DNA of 64,000 nt from Amarobacillus sp046328225 (lineage in GTDB: Bacteria > Chloroflexota > Dehalococcoidia > Tepidiformales > Tepidiformaceae): positions 1 through 64,000 of the forward strand of contig JAXLWZ010000007.1 of the NCBI GenBank assembly GCA_046328225.1. The letters are read 5' to 3'. Position numbers and translations under genes: made by a program. The notes under the pieces were generated by a model. That model saw nothing but the letters and a program-made list of their open reading frames with translations, was not told where the DNA came from and made no database searches. Every line of letters starts with the position of its first letter. Within the stretch, counting starts at the first letter, position 1. Shown here one piece after another: positions 26,076-35,345 of the stretch.

Positions 26076-26229
26076 GTGAGTGCTGAGTGCTGAGGAGTTC
26101 CCGGTTCTCCCAGTTCCCGGTTCCTGCGGGCTACCCCGGGGGAGGACTCCCCGTGGGTTGCCCCCGCCTTGAGCCTCGAGCCTCGAACCTCGAGCCCCTT
26201 TTCTCCTTCCTCTTCTCCTTTCTCTTCCG
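26076..26229. repeat. intergenic mosaic repeat
   Basis: In order, the stretch holds GTGAGTGCTGAGTGCTGAGG, TTCCCGGTTCTCCCAGTTCC, a CCCCGGGGGA palindrome, TTGAGCCTCGAGCCTCGAAC and a pyrimidine tract (a purine tract when read on the minus strand) abutting the stop of the leftward DUF2851 gene. All modules occur elsewhere in the window. Confidence 0.75.
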
Positions 26230-27516
26230 TCAGGACCACGGACAGCGTCCGCAGGCCGCGGGTGCAGTAGTCGGTGGTGGAGGAGGCCGCCCCGAGGGTG
26301 GCGGTGGCGTAGAAGGGGCGGCGAGCCAGCCTTCGAGGCGGCGCAGGCGGCCGTAGGTGCCGGGCGAGGGGAGGGTGAGAGCGCGGCGGCGGCTTCGTCT
26401 TCGACCAGGAGGCCGGCCGCGAGGGCAGCGGGGAGGATGGCGTTGGTGGCGAACTCGATCGCGCTCGCGCGCCCTATGCCGGGGCACGCAGCGCGGCGAT
26501 GCCGGCCAAGGAGGACGTGGCCGTGCGGGTTCGGCGCCGGGCCAGAGGCGTGCCCAGAGCGCGCCCGCGGCTTCGAGGCGGCGGCCGGGCGCGGCCATCG
26601 GGCGCAGCCCTGCGCTGCGCGCCACCGAGCGCGCGCCCGCCTCGAGCGCCGCCGGCCAGGAATACCACTGATCCGGCATGCCCGCGCGTTCGAGCAGGGC
26701 GGCCAGGAGGGAAACGGCGGGCGAGCGCGGCGAAGGGCGCAGCGCCGCGCTCCCACCGAGCACTTCGAGGCCGAGCTGGTGGAGGGCCCTGCCGGCCTGG
26801 CGGCCACTACCGGCTGCGCACGCGCCGCTTCATCCGCAGGCGGCGCAGGCCGAGGCGGTGAGGACTCCGGCGGGGCGCTTCGCCGCGCGCAGCGCGCAGG
26901 GAGGCGTGAAGGGCGGCGGAAAGGCCGCCTGCCCGGCGCGGGGAGGACCACCACGGGGATGGCGCGAGCGCTGGCGTGATGGGTGACGAGGGCGCCCGTG
27001 TCGTTCTGGGCGACGGCGTGGAGGACGACGCGGGCGGGTAGGCCAGGCCGCCGGCGGCATGACCGTGGGCGGCCCAGGCCGCTGGCGCGAAGGTGGAGTT
27101 CGACATCGCCGCGGAGGTCGCCGCCGGCGTCGAGGACGGCGCCGGTGAAATCGGCGCCGGCGCCGCCGCCGGGCACGCCGGGGAAGATGACGTGGGGAGG
27201 CGCGCATGTCCTCGAGGCGGAGGGTGGCGTTCGCCGGCGGCCCAGCGCGCGGCGAGGGCGGCCTCGTTCGCATCGAGGATGACGGCGGCGGCGGTACCGC
27301 CGCGAGCCGGCTCGCGGGGTGAAGGCTGGCGTCAGTGCGCTCGGCGAGGATGCGGAGCATGCGCACGCCCGCGCCGCGGGGGCGCAGCGGGGCCCGTCTC
27401 CCTGGCCTCGCTCACCGGTTCATGGCGGACGCCGAGGCGAGCGCGAAGGCGGCCTCGGGAGAGCCCAGCCGGGCGCGCAGGGAGGCGAGCATCTTCGGGG
27501 TGAGTTCCTCGGCCAT
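26230..27516 (-). pseudogene. DUF2851 family protein, many frame breaks
   Basis: ATG 27516 (MAEELTPKMLASLRARLGSP) follows a GGAGA site. Downstream, fragments in alternating frames read GADFTGAVLDAGG, DVELHLRASG, VVLHAVAQNDTGALVTHH, AGMPDQWYSWPAALEAGARS, IEFATNAILPAALAAGLLVE and TYGRLRRLEGWLA. The DFTGAVL / GDVE.H...S.W / VVLHVV..ND order is that of DUF2851, a family of unknown function about 430 residues long, which fits the interval. A stop occurs at 26230. Frame breaks are probably sequence errors. Confidence 0.6.
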
Positions 27517-27571
27517 GGCGGTCTCCGGGTTACACGGTTCCGCAGGCTAGCACGAAGGCGGCGGCGCGTGT

Positions 27572-28263
27572 AGGAATCTGGGAAGACCGCCAGGAGGCGC
27601 CCACGCTGGACCCGCTCGCCGCCCTCGCCGATGCCTATCCCGCCTGGTGGGTCGACCTCCTCGGCGAGCACAACCACGCCGGCGGGCGGAGGCGACGCAG
27701 TGGCTGCTGGAGCGCGCGGCTCGTCCGCGGGGCGGCGATGCTCGATGCGGGGGCGTTGTGGAGCGGCCGCGGGCGGCGGCGTCGCCGGCGGCGCGCGCGC
27801 GGTCGCGGTCGATGTCGTGGCCGATTTCCTCGCCGCGGGTCGGTGCTGGAAGGCGGGCGACGTCTTCGGTGACGGCGGACGCGCGCCGCTCGCCCTTCGC
27901 CGACGGCGCCTTCGCGAGCGTCTGGTGCCCGGAGAGCAGCATCTTCCCGCGCGGAGCTGATGCCGCGTGGCGCGGGCGGCGGACGCGACCCTCTGCCTCG
28001 GGTTGTAGCTTTTCCCGCGCCCATCAGGCTGTATACCGAGGTGTTCCTCGACGAATGGCCGAATAGCCGGCGGTCGCCTGCACCAGCTTCGTCGTTGGCC
28101 GAAGCACTGGCGACCATGCCGCTGCGAGGCCGAGCTCGTCGCCCGCCGCCCGCACCGAGGCGCGCCACGGCACGCGCGGCTACCTGCCAGCTCGACCACC
28201 TCAGCCTCGTCGCGATGTACGAACGGGGGTCGGTTGCACGCGCTGATGGTGTTGGAGAGATAA
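27572..28263 (+). pseudogene. class I SAM-dependent methyltransferase, frame-disrupted
   Basis: Rightward coding fragments read PLAALADAYPAWWVDLLGEH, a glycine-rich SAM region (RGAAMLDAG), AVAVDVVADFLAAGRCW, ARRSPFADGAFASVW, RLYTEVFLDEWP and a final HALMVLER followed by TAA at 28261-28263. The order acidic-D-G, then PFADGAFD-like motif post-II, is that of type 11 methyltransferases. The approximate length is 230 residues. The substrate is unknown. The stop is followed immediately by a purine tract. Confidence 0.55.
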
Positions 28264-28400
28264 GAGAAAAGAGGAAGGAGAAAAGGGCGGGCGAGGAATG
28301 AGGAATGAGGAATGGGCGGGGCAACCCCGGGGTGGCAGGCCACCCTGCGGGTACGCCCCCGGGAAAGGGGAACCGGCACTACCGGCCCCGGGCGCGCGAC
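28264..28400. repeat. intergenic mosaic repeat
   Basis: Starting directly after the methyltransferase TAA: a GAGAAAAGAGGAAGGAGAAA tract, AGGAATGAGGAATG, GGGGCAACCCCGGGGTGGC and GGGAAAGGGGAACCGGC. The order (purine tract, then GGCAACCCC palindrome, then GGGAACC) matches the loci at 2.1 and 18.4 kb. Confidence 0.65.
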
Positions 28401-28412
28401 CGCGCGCAACTC

Positions 28413-29330
28413 TCAAGCCTGAGCGTCAACGGCGGGCGGCGGGGTCGGGGCGGCGCGGGCGTGGGCCATGCCGGGCTGGTTGAGGCCGAGGCGGCCGGCG
28501 GCGTTCGCGTTCGAGGCGGACGAGGGCGGCGTGCACGGCGTCGTAATGCGCGGGCGATGCCGCCGTCGATGGGGTAGGTCCGATCGTGGAGGAGCGCCGG
28601 CGCTGAGAGCGGCCGAGGCGAACGAGGTGCCGTCGTGGCTGGTGAGGCGCACCTGCACGGTCACTTCGCGCCAGAGGGCGTCCGCGTCCTCACTCAGCCG
28701 GGCGTCTCCAGCCTCGGGGGGAGCGGGCCGGGGAGGGTGGCCGCGGGCGAGGGGATGAGGATGAAGCGCGCCTCCGGGAAAGCGGAACGGCAGGCGAAGG
28801 AGGGTCTCCAGCGCGAAGACTTCGCGGTCGAAAGCATCGACGGGGAGGTAGAGGAGCACGGTGAAGCGCGCGGGCAGGGGCGGCGCCCGCTGCGAGAGCC
28901 CCTCGACCGGCAGCTGTGCACGTGCTCGGCGGCGATGCCCATGGTGCCGAGCTCGTCGGCGAGCCGTGGGCATCGACCGAGGTGCACAGGCGGCGCGCCG
29001 CCGACTTGAGGCGCGGCCGAGGGCGTGTTCGGCCGAGGGCGATGAGGACGTCGGTCCCGACCCAGTGGATGACGACCTGGGCGGCGGCGCAGGCGACGAG
29101 GAGCGCCCGGCAGCTGAAGCGATCGAGGCGCTGGAGACCGTGTAGATGACGTCGGCGCGGAGGACGGCGGGGGGACCAGTCGGGCCCAGCCGAGGGGGTC
29201 CCGCCCCGGGTGGTGGGCGAAGCGGGCGTCCCAGCCGTGCTCCGCCTGCAGAGGCGCAGCGAGCATCGAGCCGCAGCGGAAGTAGCCGAGGATGAGGACG
29301 CGCGGCCGCCGCCGTTTGCGCGGCGGCTGC
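28413..29330 (-). pseudogene. glycosyltransferase-like protein, frame-disrupted
   Basis: Leftward fragments align as one gene: HGWDARFAHHPGRDPLGWAR, ADVIYTVSSA, QVVIHWVGTDVLIALGR, PLPARFTVLLYLPVDAFDRE and VFALETLLRLPF, then TVQVRLTSHDGTSFA. The VIHWVGTDVL motif and the late RLTSHDGTSF segment resemble GT-B glycosyltransferases that place a donor-binding site in the C-terminal half. It lies directly downstream of a hexapeptide acyltransferase on the same strand, suggesting glycan modification. Frames break several times; the ends are approximate except the stop at 28413. Confidence 0.5.
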
Positions 29331-29339
29331 GCGCGGCGG

Positions 29340-29875
29340 CGGCGCGGCCGTCATCGGGTGTGACTGTGGCGAGGTCGGCGGCTTCGTGCCGGGGCGGTAG
29401 CGCGCGCCCGCGGGGACATCGGCGGCGACTGCGCGCGTGCGTCGACGACGGCGCCCTCACGACGATGCCGGGAGAGGATGGTGGCGCCGGTGCCGATGCG
29501 GGCGCTGGCGCCGATGCGCACGGGGCCATCGGCGAGGGCGCCGGGGCGGCGCCGGCGGCGCGCGCGCTCGTGAGCAGCGCGGCACGGGCTCGATCACGGC
29601 ACCGGCACCGATTTCCACGGCGGCCGCGAGATCGAGGTGCGTTTCGCTGCCGAGGGCCGCGCGCGCGCCGATGGTGAGGTTCGCGAACGAGGCGGCGGCG
29701 TTGACGAGGGAAGCCGGCGATGGCCACCGGGGGCGATGCTTGCGCCGAAGGCACGGAGGATGGCGGCGTGACCATCGCGCGCGGTGGCGAGGGCGAGGAC
29801 GGCGGGCGCGAGCCCTCGCGGGCGTACGCGCGCCGCAGCCGCCAGCTGCAGCAGGTGCAGCATCTCCGCAAACAT
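29340..29875 (-). pseudogene. hexapeptide-repeat acyltransferase, frame-disrupted
   Basis: From ATG 29875 (MFAEMLHLLQL) leftward, frames alternate through SLVNAAASFANLTIGARAAL and HLDLAAAVEIGAGAVIEP to a later SSPGIVV segment. The [LIV]-G-x4 periodicity is that of a left-handed beta-helix acyltransferase, and the layout resembles NeuD/PglD-type sugar O- or N-acyltransferases. Transcribed toward the glycosyltransferase gene and divergent from queC. Confidence 0.5.
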
Positions 29876-29964
29876 GGAGCCAGTGTCTCGGCGCGGCGCG
29901 CGTGGAAGAAAGGGCGGAATTCGCTGGCGCAACGTTGGCCGGGGCGCGGCCAAGGTTTCCGGCC

Positions 29965-30693
29965 ATGAGCAAGCACGCGCGCTGGTCCTGCTCTCGGGCG
30001 GGCTACCCGACGACGGTGGCCGCCCACGCCCTGCGCGAGGGCTGGGAGGTGCGCGCCCTGTGCATCGGCTACGGGCAGCGCCACGCGCGCGAGCTCGATT
30101 CGGCGAAGGCGGTGGCGGCGGCCCTGGGGGTGCCGCTGCAGGTCGCCGACGCGGCGTTTTACGGCGGGCTGGCGGCGCATTCGGCGCTCACGAGCGGCGC
30201 GCACGCCGTGCCCTCGGGCCGCGACCCGGAGGCGATGGCGGAGACGATCCCGGTGACGTACGTGCCGCTGCGGAACACCTTCTTCGTGACCGCGGCGGCG
30301 GCCGCCCTGGAGAGCTGGATGCTGGCGCGCATCGAGGAGGAGGGCGTGGACCCCGCCGGCCTGCGCGCGGCCGTGTTCGTGGGGGCGAACGCGATCGACT
30401 ACTCGGGCTACCCGGACTGCCGGCCGGAGTTCTACGCGGCGCTGGAGACGGTGCTACGGCTGGGGAGCAAGCTGGGCAGCGCGTACGGCGTGGGCATCGG
30501 CATCGAGGCGCCGATCATCCGCATGTCGAAGGCGGAGATCGTGGCCCACGGGGTCGCGCTGGGGGCGCCGTTGCACCTCACCTGGAGCTGCTACGCGGGC
30601 GGCGCCGTGCCCTGCGGGACGTGTGATTCGTGCCTGCTGCGGGCAGCCGGCTTCGCCGAGGCGGGGGTCGCCGACCCGGCGCTGGCGGGCTGA
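29965..30693 (+). CDS. queC: 7-cyano-7-deazaguanine synthase, N-terminal motif scrambled
   Basis: QueC makes preQ0 from 7-carboxy-7-deazaguanine in queuosine synthesis. The 242-residue frame has VTYVPLRNTFF, GIGIEAPIIRMSKAEIVAHG and the zinc-binding CYAGGAVPCGTCDSC at the C-terminus. The PP-loop SGGLDST expected near residue 9 is absent in frame, yet LVLLSGGL is read in the +2 frame at 29982-30006 before the frame returns. Three missing bases explain this exactly, so the enzyme is probably intact and the sequence wrong here. This gene marks the right edge of the indel-rich block. No other queuosine gene is adjacent. Confidence 0.88.
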   Translation: MSKHARWSCSRAGYPTTVAAHALREGWEVRALCIGYGQRHARELDSAKAVAAALGVPLQVADAAFYGGLAAHSALTSGAHAVPSGRDPEAMAETIPVTYVPLRNTFFVTAAAAALESWMLARIEEEGVDPAGLRAAVFVGANAIDYSGYPDCRPEFYAALETVLRLGSKLGSAYGVGIGIEAPIIRMSKAEIVAHGVALGAPLHLTWSCYAGGAVPCGTCDSCLLRAAGFAEAGVADPALAG

Positions 30694-30694
30694 C

Positions 30695-31177
30695 TCAGAC
30701 GTCCAGGTGTTCGCGGATGCGCCGGATCTGTTCGGCGTGCTGCTCGGCGTGTTCGGTATCGGCGAGGATGAGGTCCGCGACGGTGACGGCGCCGCGATCG
30801 GCGTGGACGCCTTCGCGCGTCCAGGCGGTGCGGTCGCAGTGGGCGATGATCTCGGCGGTCTGCCAGCGCATGAGCTCGAAGGAGGCGATGGCGCCGTCGG
30901 TATCGCGCCAGAGGGTCTGGAGGCGGCGCTTCCAGAGGTCCTGGTCGAAGCTTTCGAGGGTGGGGCGCTCCTCGGCGATGAGCCTGCGCAGCCGCACGCC
31001 GCCCACCATGTCGGCATCGGAGAGGTGGATGACGATGTCGCGGGTGGACCAGTCGTCGCCGGGGCGGCGGGCGTTCATCGCGCCGAAGGCCATGCCGCGG
31101 ACGGCTTCGCGGATGAGCGCGGGGCCGCGCGTGTAGCGGTTGAAGAGGTCGAGGTATTCCGCCGGGATGCCGCGCAC
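30695..31177 (-). CDS. DinB superfamily protein
   Basis: The 160-residue protein starts at GTG 31177. The pattern of a four-helix DinB/DUF664 domain is visible: an N-terminal helix with LFNRYTRGPALIREAV, then DDWSTRDIVIHLSDAD with the first metal-binding His, and ADTEHAEQHAEQIRRIREHL with two His near the C-terminus. The family includes mycothiol- and bacillithiol-dependent S-transferases and many proteins of unknown role. It is convergent with queC with no space between them. Substrate unknown. Confidence 0.82.
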   Translation of the reverse strand: MRGIPAEYLDLFNRYTRGPALIREAVRGMAFGAMNARRPGDDWSTRDIVIHLSDADMVGGVRLRRLIAEERPTLESFDQDLWKRRLQTLWRDTDGAIASFELMRWQTAEIIAHCDRTAWTREGVHADRGAVTVADLILADTEHAEQHAEQIRRIREHLDV

Positions 31178-31219
31178 GCGGGGATTCTAGCGCCCGCGCG
31201 CGCTGTGGGCCCGGGTACC

Positions 31220-32851
31220 TCAGGCGGCGCGGTAGGTCGTGCCGCGGGCGTCGTGGGCGAGACTGCCGAAGCGGGCGAGGAAGGCGGACATCTCCACGGA
31301 GAGGCCGGAGAGGCCGCCGGCCATGGTCGCGAGCTCGCCGATCTGGGCGGAGATCTCCTGGACGCCGGCGGACGCCTCCTCGGTGGCGGCGGCGGACTGC
31401 TCGGAGCTGGTGGCGGCCACAGAGACGGCCCGGGCGGCACGTTCGCTGGCGGCGGCCATGCCTTCGGCGAGCCCGGCGAGGTCCCCGGCGACGCGCGCGA
31501 CGTCGTCGATGATGCGCTGGAGCCCGCCCGCGCTGGCCTCCATGCGCTGGGCGGCCTCGCCGATGGCGTCGATCCCGGCGGAAACGTCGCCGACGCTCTG
31601 GACGATGCCGCCGAGGGCGGCGCCGGCATCGGCGGCGAGGTGGGCGCCGGCATCGACATCGCGCACGGAGGCGTCCATGGCGGTGACGGCTTTCATCGTG
31701 CCGCGCTGCACGGCGGTGATGAGCTCCTCGATTTCGCGCGTGGCGTCGCCGGTGCGCGAGGCGAGGGAGCGGACATTTTCGGCGACGACGGCGAAGCCGC
31801 GACCCTGATCGCCGGCGCGGGCGGCCTCGATCGCGGCGTTGAGGGCGAGGAGGTCGGTCTGGCGGGCGATATCGCCGATGACCTGGACGATGGCGCCGAT
31901 CTCGTCGCCGCGGCGGCCGAGGGCCTCCACTTCGCGGGCGGTGGCGCGCACCGCGTCGCGGATAGTGTCCATGGCATCGACGGTCTTTTCGACGCTGGCC
32001 ATGCCCGCCTGCACGATTTCGAGCGAGCGCTGGCCGGCGCCGGCGGCACCCTCGGCGGCGGTCTCGACGTGTTCGAGGGCGGTGCGGACGCCGGCGGCGG
32101 CGGCGCGCGCCTGTTCGACGCTGGCGAGCTGGGCATTCGCGCCATCGGCGACGCTGCCGGCGGCGCGGCCGAGCTCGCGGAGGTCGGTATCGAGGCTGAC
32201 GACGGCGCTGCACTGGCCGCTGGCGCCCTCGGCGAGGTCCTGGATGACGCGGGCCATGGCGCTGGCGGCGGCATCGACCTGCACGCCGCCGTCGCGCATG
32301 GCGGTGGAGGCATCGACGAGGGCGGTGTTCGCTTCGACCAGGCGGACGAGGACGCCTTCGCTGATGTAGGTCTCGACGGCGAGGGTGACATCGAGGAGGA
32401 AGACCTTGGCGAAGGCGAGGAACGCGGCCTGCAGGTCGCGCCCCTTGAGCTTGCGCGCGAGGACTTCGTGGATGAGCTCTTCGTAGACGGCGTAGTTGCC
32501 GACGTTCCAGCGGGGCTCGACGTTGATGCGGGCGTGGACGGCGCCGACGCGGAGGCGGTGCTCGAAGTAGGCCGCATCGAAGTCGGCGCGGAGAAGGAGC
32601 TGGAGGTAGGCCTTCTGGGTCGCTTCGAGACCGGTGCGGGTGGCGCCCGCCTCGGCCATCTTCGCGGCCACGGCGGGGAAGGCGAAGGCGTGGTCGTAGA
32701 AGCGGCGCACGATCTCGTCCAGGTGGGGGGTGACGTGAGGGGCGGCGGCACGGATGCGGGCGGCGTCGCTTTCGCTGATGCGGTTCCAGCGAAGGCGGAG
32801 CGAGCGGTCTTCCGCGTCGAGGCCGAGAACGGTGCTGAGGGGAGTGGACAT
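31220..32851 (-). CDS. globin-coupled methyl-accepting chemotaxis sensor (HemAT-like)
   Basis: The 543-residue soluble receptor has an N-terminal protoglobin sensor (residues 1-170) with the heme-ligand region RVGAVHARINVEPRWNVGNY, His106 probably proximal. It has no membrane helix. The second half is an MCP signalling domain, with the conserved hairpin tip QTDLLALNAAIEAARAGDQG and RGFAVVAENVRSLASRT. HemAT proteins sense oxygen and signal to CheA. No che gene or second receptor occurs in the window. The last residues (LAHDARGTTYRAA) lack a CheR-binding tail. Confidence 0.92.
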   Translation of the reverse strand: MSTPLSTVLGLDAEDRSLRLRWNRISESDAARIRAAAPHVTPHLDEIVRRFYDHAFAFPAVAAKMAEAGATRTGLEATQKAYLQLLLRADFDAAYFEHRLRVGAVHARINVEPRWNVGNYAVYEELIHEVLARKLKGRDLQAAFLAFAKVFLLDVTLAVETYISEGVLVRLVEANTALVDASTAMRDGGVQVDAAASAMARVIQDLAEGASGQCSAVVSLDTDLRELGRAAGSVADGANAQLASVEQARAAAAGVRTALEHVETAAEGAAGAGQRSLEIVQAGMASVEKTVDAMDTIRDAVRATAREVEALGRRGDEIGAIVQVIGDIARQTDLLALNAAIEAARAGDQGRGFAVVAENVRSLASRTGDATREIEELITAVQRGTMKAVTAMDASVRDVDAGAHLAADAGAALGGIVQSVGDVSAGIDAIGEAAQRMEASAGGLQRIIDDVARVAGDLAGLAEGMAAASERAARAVSVAATSSEQSAAATEEASAGVQEISAQIGELATMAGGLSGLSVEMSAFLARFGSLAHDARGTTYRAA

Positions 32852-33063
32852 GGCGGCTCCTCGTGTTCCCGGCGGTATGGCGGGATGTTGTACGGGGATT
32901 GTTCGGAGCCAAAGCGGCGAATCGTGACGGGGATTCCCCTGTGGGGGGCGCGGGAAAACCCTTACAAACGGTATTCACCGGATGATTCTGCCTAAACTGC
33001 CATCGCTATGCCCCGTCAGCATAGACAGGGTTCGAGATAGTCCAAAATGGCGGCGGAGGGGAC

Positions 33064-34044
33064 CTACCAGGCCCAGCCCTGGAACGCCCATTCGATGAGC
33101 GCGATCGCGTCCGGGGTGCGAAAGAGGTCGTTGAGGAGCACGACGATGACGCGGTGGCCGCCGCGCGTGGCGGTGACGACGAAGGTGCGGCCGGCCTCCT
33201 CGGTGTAGCCGGTCTTCACGCCGTCCACGCCCTCGGTGTAGTTGAGCAGCGGGTTCAGGTTGTAGAGCGGCAGCTCGCGCGTGCCGCGGGCGGTGTAGCT
33301 CTCGGTGGCGACGATCGCGCGGAAATCGGGGAGGCTCATGGCGTAGCGGGTGAGGAGGGCGAGGTCGCGCGCGGTGCTGAGGTGGCCGGGAGCCTCAAGC
33401 CCGTGGGCGTTGACGAAGTGCGTGCCACCGAGCCCGAGCCGGGCGGCGAGCGCATTCAGGCGGGCGGCGAAGGGCTCCTGGCCGCCGTCGATGGCGGTCG
33501 CGAGCGCCTCGGCGGCATCGTTGCCCGAGGCGAGGAGCAGGCCGTACAGCAGCTCGCGGCCGAGGAAGACGTCGCCGGGCTCGAGGCCCATGCTCTGGCT
33601 GTCCTCCAGCCACTGACGTTCGAGGTCGGGGTGGGCCTCGACGGGCGTCTCGAGGTAGCCGGCTTCGATGACGGCGACGGCGGTGGCGATCTTCGTGAGG
33701 CTGGCCGGGGGCAGCGGCAGGTCCGGCTGGTGGGCGAAAAGCACGGCGCCCGAGGCTTCATCCATGACGATGGCGGCGGCGGCGGAGATGGCCGGCGGCG
33801 GCAGGCCGCGGCTCGCGGGGGGGAGGCCCCAGGGGACGGGCGGGGGCAGGAGGGGGCGCATGGGCTCGGGGTCGATGCGCGGCAGGGCGGGCATGGCCGT
33901 GGCGGCGACCAGGGGCGCGGGGAGCACGGCGCTCGCCCCGGCCGCCGGCGATGGAGAAGACGCGGCGGGTGCGGACGAGGCACCGCCAGAGCAACCCGCG
34001 AGCACGAACGCGGCAGCGGCGGCTATCAGGAAAGGGCGGCCCAC
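33064..34044 (-). CDS. D-alanyl-D-alanine carboxypeptidase (peptidase S11), lipoprotein
   Basis: A serine DD-peptidase that trims peptidoglycan stem peptides outside the membrane. All three penicillin-binding motifs are present: SxxK at Ser115 (PASLTKIA), SxN at Ser173 (LASGND) and KTG at Lys277 (DGVKTGYTEEAGRTF). GTG 34044 is chosen because it begins a lipoprotein signal (GRPFLIAAAAAFVLAGCSGG, Cys18). An in-frame ATG at 34149 would add 35 very basic residues before it. The chain is about 326 residues; the usual C-terminal beta domain of longer S11 enzymes is missing. Divergent from dnaJ. Confidence 0.9.
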   Translation of the reverse strand: MGRPFLIAAAAAFVLAGCSGGASSAPAASSPSPAAGASAVLPAPLVAATAMPALPRIDPEPMRPLLPPPVPWGLPPASRGLPPPAISAAAAIVMDEASGAVLFAHQPDLPLPPASLTKIATAVAVIEAGYLETPVEAHPDLERQWLEDSQSMGLEPGDVFLGRELLYGLLLASGNDAAEALATAIDGGQEPFAARLNALAARLGLGGTHFVNAHGLEAPGHLSTARDLALLTRYAMSLPDFRAIVATESYTARGTRELPLYNLNPLLNYTEGVDGVKTGYTEEAGRTFVVTATRGGHRVIVVLLNDLFRTPDAIALIEWAFQGWAW

Positions 34045-34172
34045 GACTGCCAGCGTAACGCGCCGGGGCGTATCCCCGCGGCGGCGGACGGGGGTGCGGA
34101 TGCTGCGGCGGCGTACGCGGGTGAAGGCGCACTTCCCCCGGATTAGCACTCTGGCTGCTACACTGCCAAGTG

Positions 34173-35315
34173 ATGGCGGCCCAACAGCGTGACCTCTACG
34201 ACGTGCTCGGCGTGCAGCGCTCCGCGAGCCCGGATGAGCTGAAAAAGGCGTTCCGGAAGCTCGCGATGGAGTACCACCCGGACCGCAACCAGGCGCCCGA
34301 CGCGGCGGAGCGGTTCAAGGAGATCAACCACGCGTACGAGGTCCTTTCGGACCCGAACAAGCGCACCGCCTATGACCGGTACGGCCACTCCGCCGTCGAT
34401 GGTTCGGGTGCGGGGCAGGGGTTCGAGGGGTTCGGGGGCGGCTTCGAGGGCTTCGGCGATATCTTCGACGCGTTCTTCGGGGGGGCGTCACGCGGCGGAC
34501 GGCGGCGGCGCGGGCCGGCGCGCGGGGCGGACCTGCGCTACAACCTGCGGGTCTCCTTCGAGGAAGCGGCCTTCGGCACGGAGAAGGAGATCGAGTTCAA
34601 CCGGCCGGAGCGCTGCGAGCGCTGCGCGGGCAAGGGCGCGGAGCCGGGCACGGAACTCATCACCTGCCCCGATTGCAGTGGCGCGGGCGAGATCCGGCGG
34701 GCGCAGCAGAGCATCTTCGGGCAGTTCGTGAACGTCGCGACCTGCGGGCGGTGCCAGGGCGAGGGCCGCATCGTCGAAAACCCGTGCACCCAGTGCCGGG
34801 GGAGCGGGCGCGAGAAGAAGGCGCGGCGCATCTCCGTGAAGATCCCGGGCGGCATCGATGACGGCGCCCAGATCCGGCTCACGGGCGAAGGCGAAGCGGG
34901 CAGCCGGGGCGGCGAATACGGAAGCCTCTACGTGGCCGTGAGCGTGGCCGCGCACGCGAAGTTCGAACGCGTCGAGGACCACATCCTGCTGGAGCAGCCG
35001 GTGAACCTGGCGCAGGCGGCGCTGGGGGCGCGCATCACCATCCCCACGCTCGATGGCGACATGGAGTTCGAAGTCCCGGCGGGCACGCAGAGCGGCGAGG
35101 AGTTCGTCATTCGCAACAAGGGCGTGCCGCACCTGCGGGGGGGCGGCCGCGGCGACATGGTCGTGCGCGTGCACGCCGTCGTGCCCGAGGAGCTCACGGA
35201 CGCCCAGCGCGCGCTGCTGGAGCAGCTCGCGGAGACGATGGGCACGCCCGTGTTGCCGAAGGGGAAGAGCAAGGGCCTCTTCGAACGGCTGCGCGACGCG
35301 GTCGCGGGCGGCTAA
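34173..35315 (+). CDS. dnaJ: chaperone DnaJ
   Basis: Hsp40 co-chaperone of DnaK. The J domain (residues 5-70) has HPD at 35-37. A Gly/Phe-rich segment follows (GQGFEGFGGGFEGFGDIF), then four CxxCxGxG zinc repeats (CERCAGKG, CPDCSGAG, CGRCQGEG, CTQCRGSG) and the C-terminal substrate-binding barrels. The length of 380 residues is normal for type I DnaJ. ATG 34173 is preferred; another ATG lies one codon upstream. No dnaK or grpE is adjacent, so this may be a second copy. Confidence 0.95.
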   Translation: MAAQQRDLYDVLGVQRSASPDELKKAFRKLAMEYHPDRNQAPDAAERFKEINHAYEVLSDPNKRTAYDRYGHSAVDGSGAGQGFEGFGGGFEGFGDIFDAFFGGASRGGRRRRGPARGADLRYNLRVSFEEAAFGTEKEIEFNRPERCERCAGKGAEPGTELITCPDCSGAGEIRRAQQSIFGQFVNVATCGRCQGEGRIVENPCTQCRGSGREKKARRISVKIPGGIDDGAQIRLTGEGEAGSRGGEYGSLYVAVSVAAHAKFERVEDHILLEQPVNLAQAALGARITIPTLDGDMEFEVPAGTQSGEEFVIRNKGVPHLRGGGRGDMVVRVHAVVPEELTDAQRALLEQLAETMGTPVLPKGKSKGLFERLRDAVAGG

Positions 35316-35345
35316 TCACCCTTCCCTTCGGCACGAAGCGGGGCG

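Noticed and set aside
23265..30010. Genuine pseudogene graveyard or degraded island
   Set aside because: Family motifs are conserved, GC and codon character match the genome, and where frames can be followed the breaks fit one-base deletions, so sequence error is simpler; not excluded without reads.
30591..32978. Two long open frames, one on each strand, over the chemoreceptor region
   Set aside because: The HemAT-like frame has clear globin and MCP motifs; the others are shadows in different frames.
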